A DNA stretch of 42,468 nt. Source: Fibrobacter sp. Lineage in GTDB: Bacteria > Fibrobacterota > Chitinivibrionia > Chitinivibrionales > Chitinispirillaceae. The notes under the pieces are model-generated. The model was not told the origin of the DNA. It searched no databases and saw only the letters and a list, made by a program, of their open reading frames with translations. A program made the position numbers and the translations under genes. This document shows positions 36,747-42,468 of the stretch, piece by piece (the first letter of the stretch is position 1; each line of letters opens with the position of its first letter). Where the stretch lies: contig JAAZBG010000121.1 of the NCBI GenBank assembly GCA_012513915.1, forward strand, positions 1 to 42,468, read 5' to 3'.

Positions 36747-37005
36747 CGAGTGACGAGTGACGAGTGACGAGTGACGAGTGACGAGTGACGAGTGACGAGT
36801 GACCAGTGACCAGTGACCAGTGACCAGTGACCAGTGACCAGTGACCAGTGACCAGTGACCAGTGACCAGTGACCAGTGACCAGTGACCAGTGACCAGTGA
36901 CCAGTAGTCAGTAGTCAGTAGTCAGTAGCCAGTAGCCAGTAGCCAGTAGCCAGTAGCCAGTAGCCAGTAGCCAGTAGCCAGTAGCCAGTAGCCAGTAGCC
37001 AGTAG
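36747..37005. repeat. 37-copy heptamer array in four ordered blocks
   Basis: Thirty-seven uninterrupted 7-base units (259 bases): eight CGAGTGA (36747-36802), fourteen CCAGTGA (36803-36900), one CCAGTAG, three TCAGTAG (36908-36928) and eleven CCAGTAG (36929-37005). Neighbouring blocks differ by one or two bases, so the array looks built by block amplification. It fills much of the 438-base gap between divergent genes. The flanks at 36677-36746 and 37006-37114 hold the two leaders. There are no spacers, so it is not CRISPR. Confidence 0.95.
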
Positions 37006-37114
37006 CCATTCACTAGTCGCATCATTCCCTGTAAACGTATGTGGCGACTTTTTTTGTCACTAATTATATTAGACCTGTTAAAACTGTATAAGATTTTATT
37101 ATAAAGGATATTCT

Positions 37115-38131
37115 ATGAATATAAAGGATGCCATTAAAACGGTGGTAGCAGAGCAGCATCTTTCTGTTGATGCTGCCACTGCAGTGTTTAATCAAATAAT
37201 GAGTGGAGACGCTACTGATGCTCAAATCGCAGCATTTATCGTCGCTTTGCGATTGAAAGGTGAAACCGTTGATGAAATCACAGGTGCTGTCAGTGTGATG
37301 CGTGAAAAAGCTACCATAATCAACTGCAACAATAAAGAACATCTTGTTGACACATGCGGAACCGGTGGTGATGGCGCAAATACATTCAACATTTCGACAA
37401 CCGCTGCATTTGTAACAGCCGGTGCGGGTGCAACTGTTGCAAAACATGGTAACCGCAATGTATCAAGTAAGTGCGGAAGTGCTGATGTCCTTGAGGCTCT
37501 TGGTGTAAAAGTGAATGTACCTCCGACTGTAATGGAGCAATGTCTCAACGATATTGGAATTGCGTTCCTCTTTGCACCGTCACTGCATGCAGCAATGAAA
37601 CATGCTATCGGTCCCCGTAAAGAAATTGGTGTCAGAACAGTATTTAATATTCTTGGACCACTGACAAATCCCGCGGGAGCACCAAATCAGGTGATTGGTG
37701 TTTTTTCCGGGGCTATTACTGAATCACTTGCTCAGGTACTTAACAATCTGGGATCAAAACGCGCATTTGTCGTTCATGGAAATGATCCGCTTGATGAAGT
37801 CTCGTTGTCAAGCGACACCCGTGTTTCAGAATTACGATATGGTGAAGTAACTACGTATAATGTCAAGCCTGAAGATTTTGGATTACAACGGGTAAAGATC
37901 AGCGAGATTGCCGGTGATGAGGCTAAAGAGAATGCTTTGATAACACGAGCGATCCTTGATGGTAAAAAAGGAGTCCACAGGGACATCGTTGTGCTCAATG
38001 CAGCATTTGCCATTACCGCTGCAGGGCTTGCAGAAACCCCACTTGACGCAATTTCAATGGCGCAGGAATCAATTGACAGCGGAGCAGCGCTTGATAAGTT
38101 GAACAAGCTTATTGTCATGTCGAACGGATGA
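37115..38131 (+). CDS. trpD: Anthranilate phosphoribosyltransferase
   Basis: A 338-residue enzyme joining anthranilate to PRPP in tryptophan synthesis. Stations include DTCGTGGDGANTFNIST (the glycine-rich PRPP loop), KHGNRNVSSKCGSADVLEALG (anthranilate/PRPP site), PRKEIGVRTVFNILGPLTNPA and the GNDPLDE motif. The length matches the family. AAAGGA precedes the ATG. No other trp gene is near, so the pathway is dispersed. Its 5' leader is the heptamer array and its 3' end runs into an opposed heptamer array. Confidence 0.97.
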   Translation: MNIKDAIKTVVAEQHLSVDAATAVFNQIMSGDATDAQIAAFIVALRLKGETVDEITGAVSVMREKATIINCNNKEHLVDTCGTGGDGANTFNISTTAAFVTAGAGATVAKHGNRNVSSKCGSADVLEALGVKVNVPPTVMEQCLNDIGIAFLFAPSLHAAMKHAIGPRKEIGVRTVFNILGPLTNPAGAPNQVIGVFSGAITESLAQVLNNLGSKRAFVVHGNDPLDEVSLSSDTRVSELRYGEVTTYNVKPEDFGLQRVKISEIAGDEAKENALITRAILDGKKGVHRDIVVLNAAFAITAAGLAETPLDAISMAQESIDSGAALDKLNKLIVMSNG

Positions 38132-38136
38132 AGAGG

Positions 38137-38171
38137 AGTAGCCAGAATCCAGTAGCCAGTAGTCAGAAGGT
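38137..38171. repeat. Heptamer array, direct side of an inverted pair
   Basis: Units AGTAGCC, AGAATCC, AGTAGCC, AGTAGTC and AGAAGGT directly follow the trpD stop. CCAGAATCCAG (38142-38152) is perfectly complementary to CTGGATTCTGG at 38218-38228, so the two arrays can pair. Confidence 0.8.
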
Positions 38172-38191
38172 CAAAATGATAATTTACTCCT

Positions 38192-38233
38192 TGCTTCTGG
38201 ATTCTGAATTCTGGCTTCTGGATTCTGGATTCT
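38192..38233. repeat. Heptamer array, inverted side
   Basis: Six units: TGCTTCT, GGATTCT, GAATTCT, GGCTTCT, GGATTCT, GGATTCT. They are reverse complements of AGAATCC-type units. The array ends 4 bases before the stop of the convergent kinase gene. Confidence 0.85.
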
Positions 38234-38237
38234 ATCC

Positions 38238-39209
38238 TCAGCAGTTCCCCGACGCCCGTATATCCATGCAGTACTCCAGCTGTTCTGACAGATCGGCAAT
38301 TTCCCGTTGCCAGAAGAAATCATTCCCCCACTCCGGAAAATTATTTTTGAACTGGAAATCGTTCTGCTGACGACTGCACCAGGCGAGAAAATAGACCATT
38401 CGCATTGCACGCAAGAATTCTATACACTTTAAACTGCCATGGTCAAACTCGCGAAACTGTTCATAGCCCTCAACAAGAAGTTCAATCTCAGCCTGTGCCT
38501 TTTGTACTCTTTCAGGAAGAAGCAGCCATAGATCCTGAACCGGTACCCCCATCGCCATATCATCAAAGTCTATCAGCAGCAGACCATCATCCATTCGATC
38601 AAGTATGTTACCAGTATGTAAATCTCCATGAATACGAATCTGTTCTTTTCCCTTAAATACCGGTATCGCTTTTTCAATGATACTCATACAGACAGAACGG
38701 TACTTTTCTTTAAATTTCGGTGGTATGACAGAACTGCATAAAAATTCACAATCTGACAAAGCACTTTTTGATGGATCAATGATTACACGCGATGGTGCAG
38801 TTGTCTTTTCTCCCGCACAATGTAAACGGGCAATAAGTGAACCGAGCCGCACCCAGTCTTCATAGTCATTAATTTCAAGCTGACGTCCGGCACGTTTGGG
38901 AAACAGTGCGAGATTAATATCATTAAATGCCCCAAGCGTTGACTTATCAGAAAGCAGCATCGGCGGCACTACCGGAAGTTCCATCGATTCGCAATCCGCG
39001 AGAAACCGGTGTTCATCAAGAATCGCCTCTTTTGACCATCGCCCCGGACAGTAAAACTTGACAATTACTTTAACACCGTCTTTGGTTCGAAGCTCATACA
39101 CACGGTTGATATAACTCGAAAATGGTGCGGTATAACCGGTAAGCAGTAAACCGGATGCCTGCTCAACGGCACTAAGCATGCTGTCGGTTGTAAGTGAATC
39201 GAATGACAT
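38238..39209 (-). CDS. srkA: Stress response kinase A (YihE/RdoA-like)
   Basis: A 323-residue protein kinase of the APH-like family. VKFYCPGRWS near 50-59 is the diagnostic SrkA segment with the nucleotide Lys51. HGDLHTGNIL (194-203) holds the catalytic Asp196 and metal-ligand Asn201, and DFDDM (214-218) the metal Asp. PVQDLWLLLP and EFLRAMRMVYFLAW match the E. coli protein. In enterobacteria SrkA supports survival under envelope and oxidative stress. It is convergent with trpD. Confidence 0.9.
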   Translation of the reverse strand: MSFDSLTTDSMLSAVEQASGLLLTGYTAPFSSYINRVYELRTKDGVKVIVKFYCPGRWSKEAILDEHRFLADCESMELPVVPPMLLSDKSTLGAFNDINLALFPKRAGRQLEINDYEDWVRLGSLIARLHCAGEKTTAPSRVIIDPSKSALSDCEFLCSSVIPPKFKEKYRSVCMSIIEKAIPVFKGKEQIRIHGDLHTGNILDRMDDGLLLIDFDDMAMGVPVQDLWLLLPERVQKAQAEIELLVEGYEQFREFDHGSLKCIEFLRAMRMVYFLAWCSRQQNDFQFKNNFPEWGNDFFWQREIADLSEQLEYCMDIRASGNC

Positions 39210-39429
39210 ACCTGAATCCTGAATGTTATAATTACGCTATTTACAATGCTAAGACTTTTACAATGATGGTACTTATCCATCGTTCGAGGGTAAAATATTT
39301 TAAACCATACTTAAAAACAACCACAGTCTTATTTTTTGCCTGTTTCATTATGATAATTATTATTTTCATCATCTACAACGAACTATGATACTTATAAACA
39401 ATAGCAATACATAAGAAAGCACGATCACA

Positions 39430-39828
39430 ATGAACCACAAAGAAGAGCGCTACACACTTGACTTTCCAGAAATGGAATACCAGCACGAATACCTCTACTC
39501 TTTATTTGACAAGCTTGAACAGTTTGATAACACCACAGAAAAAAGAATTATCAAACATCATCTTGACGAAATGGAGCGGTATTTACTTTTTCATTTCGCA
39601 AGTGAAGAGCAGCTTATGAAGCTTTATAAATTCCCGGGTTTCGCCGTGCATCAGACAGAACATGAGCAGTTCGGTAACAAGCTGGTGCAATTTCTTGATG
39701 ATTTTGATGCAGGAAGGCTTAATATTGCTGCACTCAGGATTTTCACAACAGGCTGGCTGATGGATCATAGCAGGCTTGGCGATTCAGAGTATGTTGTGTG
39801 GATTGTCAAAATGCGTAGGGAGATGTGA
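39430..39828 (+). CDS. Bacteriohemerythrin-like protein
   Basis: A 132-residue four-helix protein that binds O2 or an iron centre. The di-iron ligands fit in order: His19 (YQHEY), His55 and Glu59 (HFASEE), His74 and His78 (HQTEH), and His113 with Asp118 (HSRLGD). It is a single domain with no sensor fusion, so oxygen storage, sensing or transfer are all possible. The stop is followed at once by a short heptamer remnant. Confidence 0.92.
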   Translation: MNHKEERYTLDFPEMEYQHEYLYSLFDKLEQFDNTTEKRIIKHHLDEMERYLLFHFASEEQLMKLYKFPGFAVHQTEHEQFGNKLVQFLDDFDAGRLNIAALRIFTTGWLMDHSRLGDSEYVVWIVKMRREM

Positions 39829-39849
39829 CTGGTGACGAGTGACAAGCAG
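39829..39849. repeat. Short heptamer remnant
   Basis: CTGGTGA, CGAGTGA and CAAGCAG begin right after the hemerythrin stop. CGAGTGA is exactly a unit of the 36747 array. The gene on the other side is convergent. Confidence 0.6.
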
Positions 39850-39920
39850 AATATGTCTTTTCATACACTAGATGAGTATTGATTGAGTGCCGTTATGTTA
39901 AGTATGTTAGTGAGAAAAAG

Positions 39921-40499
39921 CTATTTTTTTTTCAGGAACATACGTTTCATATCCCCTGGTGGACGATTGAGGATTTTTTGTATTGTGTCCTTTTGAGATA
40001 ATCTATCTGATGCATTTAAAATGCTGAACTGTAACGTCAGTAATTCCGGATCATTTGATTGAAGATTATCAACAAATATGAACATAGTTTCCATACTGTC
40101 AATTGGAATACCATTTGTATACATACCAAGAAATGGTTCTATCATAAATCCTTTTGTATAATAAGAATAATGCATCGTATATGCCATGTCTGAAAATGGT
40201 TCCTTAACTTTAATTCGCTGCCCGTTAAGAATCTTACTGTCACCTTTTACCACATCCTGAACTACAAAATTATAACTGATAACAGTATATGGTGGACACT
40301 TTGTCTCTTTACCGAAACTGATTACTTTTTTATTTGTAATTGGTTTGTCTTTTTTAACTTCAAGAATATAGTCCGCTTTAAAGACCAACTGTTCAAGGCT
40401 GAAATGTGTTTTATGTGAGTATTGGTTCAGAAGCGTTATGTCGCTATAACTACAGCTAATCACAATAAACACTAACGATAATAACTTTGTATACTTCAT
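39921..40499 (-). CDS. Secreted hypothetical protein
   Basis: A 192-residue protein. Residues 1-19 form a signal peptide, perhaps lipoprotein-type with Cys16 in FIVISC. The mature part is mostly strands (VFKADYILEVKKDK, YTVISYNFVVQDVVKGD, KILNGQRIKVKEPF) and includes YSYYTKGFMIEPFLG. I do not recognise the family. It may be periplasmic or outer-membrane associated. No strong ribosome binding site is visible, but the signal peptide favours a real gene. Confidence 0.55.
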   Translation of the reverse strand: MKYTKLLSLVFIVISCSYSDITLLNQYSHKTHFSLEQLVFKADYILEVKKDKPITNKKVISFGKETKCPPYTVISYNFVVQDVVKGDSKILNGQRIKVKEPFSDMAYTMHYSYYTKGFMIEPFLGMYTNGIPIDSMETMFIFVDNLQSNDPELLTLQFSILNASDRLSQKDTIQKILNRPPGDMKRMFLKKK

Positions 40500-40910
40500 T
40501 CTATCTCATTTCTATCGTTAAGAAACCCATTCTCGTTTTTCTTAAATAATCACCATTTATTAGAAGCACTGAAGCTCTGTCTTACAGTATTAAAATATAA
40601 CGATTAAGGATGATAATGTATTACATTATTTGAAAAGACAATTGTTTCAGCCGGACTTATCAATACTTAATTTCGGAATTTCCTTTATAACCCATTACTA
40701 TATATAGAATTAATTTCACAAATTATTCAGCATAAAACACACATTTATACATTGTTTTTTTGATATTGACAGGATTATCTATATTACCATCGCCGATATT
40801 TAATTGCAGTAAACACTCCATAAGATAGTTGCCGCAATGGCCCTTAAATGTATTTTATATCAAACTTGAGTGTTTAGCATTATGCCTTAACAGGAATTCA
40901 ACGCATAACA
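40500..40910. other. AT-rich leader of earP, nothing specific
   Basis: About 410 bases between divergent genes. TTGACA occurs at 40766-40771 but no -10 box lies at a fitting distance. I see no repeat, hairpin of note or gene. Confidence 0.35.
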
Positions 40911-42107
40911 ATGAATGTTACTTCTATCGATATTTTTTGCACTGTAATTGACAACTTTGGAGACATTGGTGTTGTATACCGTTTAGCCACCGCGTTACAT
41001 CGTCATTACCATCACGCCCAAATCCGTGTTTACGTTGATGACCTTATGACATTTTCTAAAATTAACCCACGGGTCAATCCTGACACAGCAGTACAGTCGA
41101 TCGACGATATCACCTATATTTACACGAAATGTGTTTCACCTGAAACCTACGCCTTAGATAAGCCTGCAAAACTACTTATTGAAGCTTTTGGTTGCCTAAT
41201 ACCTGATTTTATTATGAAACGGGCATATTATGAAAGTGATCTATTAATCAACCTTGAATATCTTAGTGCTGAAAACTGGGTTGACGGGTACCACATGATG
41301 GAATCGCTGCTGCCGGAAGGTTCCCTTAAAAAATATTTCTTTATGCCCGGTTTTTCACCAGATACCGGCGGCGTAATTCTTAACCATAAAACACCATTGC
41401 AACATGAGCTTCATGCACCGGATCGATTCACCAGCCTTAACAACATCCTTGTCAAATACGACTATTGCTTTTCACCTGAATTTTCAGGTACTATCGGCTT
41501 GCTTTTCACCTATACCCGTAACATGTCGGCACTTATTTCGTGCATTGTAAACGACTATGCGGAAACAACGTTCGTTATTCTTGTTTTCGGGCAAAAAAGC
41601 AGATTAAGCGTAATGCATTATTTATCTGAATCCGGAGTTCCCGAAATAAATAGCAGCGTTACAGTCCATAAAAATCTTACATTTATTTTTATGGAGAATA
41701 TCCCGCAGGAGGAGTTTGACAGGCTTCTCTATTTCACCGACTTTAATATAGTCCGCGGTGAGGATTCTCTGGTTCGGGCAATTCTCAGCGGGAATCCGTT
41801 TGTTTGGAATGCGTATATACAGGATAACAAATATCAAAAGGTTAAAGTTGAAGCACTGTGTGAGATCATGGAGAAATTCTTTGAATCAACCTATGATTAT
41901 AAGGAATATCATCAACTGATGCTCACGTTTAATGACATTGAGCGTGAAGATTTGCAGGTAGTTCCAACAGAAAATTTTACATATTTTTTTAAAAATCTGA
42001 AAATATTTAAACATACCACTCAAAAAATGTGTTATTTTTTACACCAACGTTGCGATCTGATTGAAAAAATCAGTGCTTTTATTGAAAAATTCAGGAATAA
42101 TCAGTAG
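40911..42107 (+). CDS. earP: EF-P arginine rhamnosyltransferase
   Basis: A 398-residue GT-B enzyme (DUF2331) that transfers rhamnose from dTDP-rhamnose onto Arg32 of elongation factor P, activating it to rescue ribosomes stalled on polyproline. FCTVIDNFGDIGVVYRLA carries Asp14 and Asp18, matching the catalytic pair known as D13/D17 in the Pseudomonas enzyme. INLEYLSAENWVDGYH, KYFFMPGFSPDTGGV, RGEDSLVRA (with Glu284) and PFVWN are all family stations. The ribosome binding site (AGGAA) is far from the ATG. It sits just upstream of efp, the usual EarP arrangement. The dTDP-rhamnose genes are not in the window. Confidence 0.95.
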   Translation: MNVTSIDIFCTVIDNFGDIGVVYRLATALHRHYHHAQIRVYVDDLMTFSKINPRVNPDTAVQSIDDITYIYTKCVSPETYALDKPAKLLIEAFGCLIPDFIMKRAYYESDLLINLEYLSAENWVDGYHMMESLLPEGSLKKYFFMPGFSPDTGGVILNHKTPLQHELHAPDRFTSLNNILVKYDYCFSPEFSGTIGLLFTYTRNMSALISCIVNDYAETTFVILVFGQKSRLSVMHYLSESGVPEINSSVTVHKNLTFIFMENIPQEEFDRLLYFTDFNIVRGEDSLVRAILSGNPFVWNAYIQDNKYQKVKVEALCEIMEKFFESTYDYKEYHQLMLTFNDIEREDLQVVPTENFTYFFKNLKIFKHTTQKMCYFLHQRCDLIEKISAFIEKFRNNQ

Positions 42108-42241
42108 TATGTCCTTTAAAATTACCCGTACCCGTCTTTTTGGTGCCCCTTTTCCAGACACTTGTGTCATGAACAAAGTGCTGGCAATCCCGGACTAGTT
42201 TTATCCTGCCTTTTTATTGCCTATAGTTACCTGTTCTGTTA

Positions 42242-42271
42242 TTACATTTAGTGCAATTATTTATCTATAAT
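42242..42271 (+). promoter_or_regulatory. Putative efp promoter
   Basis: TTACAT (42242-42247) is a weak -35 box. TATAAT at 42266-42271 is a perfect -10 after an 18-base spacer. GGAGG (42284-42288) is the ribosome binding site, 7 bases before the efp ATG. This gives efp its own transcription besides any read-through from earP. Confidence 0.6.
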
Positions 42272-42295
42272 ACATTAATTATTGGAGGTTTATTC

Positions 42296-42468
42296 ATGAA
42301 AGAAGCTCAGGATCTGAGAGCTGGAAACTGTGTTAAAGTTAACAACAACCTTTATATCGTGCTTAAAGCAATCTACAATAAAGGAGCCCGTGGTGCGTCA
42401 TCAGTTAAGATGAAAATGAAAAACCTCGCAACCGGAAGTGCTTCCGAGTCAGTTTATCGTGCATCAGA
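42296..42468 (+). CDS. efp: Elongation factor P, 3' end outside window
   Basis: The first 57 codons are visible. The N-terminal KOW-like domain has AQDLRAGNCVKVNNNLYIV and ASSVKMKMKNLATG, and places Arg at position 32 in the NKGARGAS loop (the modification loop). In other lineages that position is Lys (EpmA or deoxyhypusine type). Arg32 matches the EarP rhamnosylation type, in agreement with earP upstream. The gene has a strong ribosome binding site and a good -10 box. Confidence 0.95.
   Translation, partial: MKEAQDLRAGNCVKVNNNLYIVLKAIYNKGARGASSVKMKMKNLATGSASESVYRAS

Noticed and set aside
36747..37005. CRISPR array
   Set aside because: Units are 7 bases with no spacers and no cas genes nearby.
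39194..39388. Small plus-strand membrane protein
   Set aside because: The hydrophobic tail is suggestive, but the frame starts inside the srkA gene and the internal ATG near 39263 has no ribosome binding site.
40766..40771. TTGACA as an earP promoter
   Set aside because: No -10 box at 15-19 bases.

Overview
The window is about 42.5 kb of AT-rich chromosome from a Gram-negative, diderm bacterium. Several genes encode lipoproteins, outer-membrane barrels and very large secreted carbohydrate-active enzymes. The mix of GH5 and GH8 secreted enzymes, a C-terminal FlgD/Ig-like tail, repeated calcium-loop surface modules, glycine-zipper OmpA lipoproteins and dispersed heptanucleotide arrays suggests Fibrobacterota or relatives (Chitinispirillum/Chitinivibrio type). 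That assignment is an inference, not a proof. No rRNA, tRNA, CRISPR array or complete transposon was seen.

Region 1 (1-4509): the tail of an outer-membrane-like protein, a doublet-type palindromic repeat cluster, endonuclease III, a small HEPN-like protein, and a secreted GH5 glycosidase ending against a strong hairpin.

Region 2 (5153-12501, all minus strand): the most unusual part. Seven tightly packed genes follow an Hcp tube protein that carries an extra C-terminal beta domain. In transcription order they are: Hcp-fusion; an OmpA/peptidoglycan-binding-like/Ig-like protein; an undecapeptide-repeat helical protein; a protein with an EF-hand-like loop and two copies of an Ig-like plus PG-binding-like unit; a PD-(D/E)XK nuclease-like protein with a hydrophobic segment; a two-repeat annexin-like protein; and a His/Cys protein resembling caspase-like folds. 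I read this as an orphan type VI secretion cargo/effector island. A second, canonical Hcp with its own promoter and terminator lies at 15995-16477. No core T6SS gene is in the window.

Region 3 (12502-24235): a decayed ybaK pseudogene, a beta-propeller lipoprotein, a choloylglycine-hydrolase-family enzyme, small lipoproteins, a DUF3795-like cysteine-rich protein, a second ybaK scrap, an OmpA lipoprotein, a VOC protein, an outer-membrane barrel, a flavin split-barrel protein, an SH3-domain lipoprotein and an AI-2E family permease.

Region 4 (24338-30224, minus strand): a likely housekeeping transcription unit with an unknown helical protein, S-adenosylhomocysteinase, a long ThyX-family protein with two half-sites, a degenerate receiver-domain protein and an acidic hypothetical protein. 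Region 5 (30355-37005): a GC-rich inverted-repeat element, a 2018-residue GH8 surface enzyme, and a 37-copy heptamer array between divergent genes. Region 6 (37115-42468): solitary trpD, the SrkA-like kinase, a hemerythrin, a hypothetical secreted protein, then earP and the start of efp. The efp start keeps Arg32, the residue EarP rhamnosylates.

A heptanucleotide repeat family (CCAGTGA/CCAGTAG and variants) recurs at six or more intergenic places, usually at gene 3' ends and sometimes as opposed arrays that could fold into hairpins.
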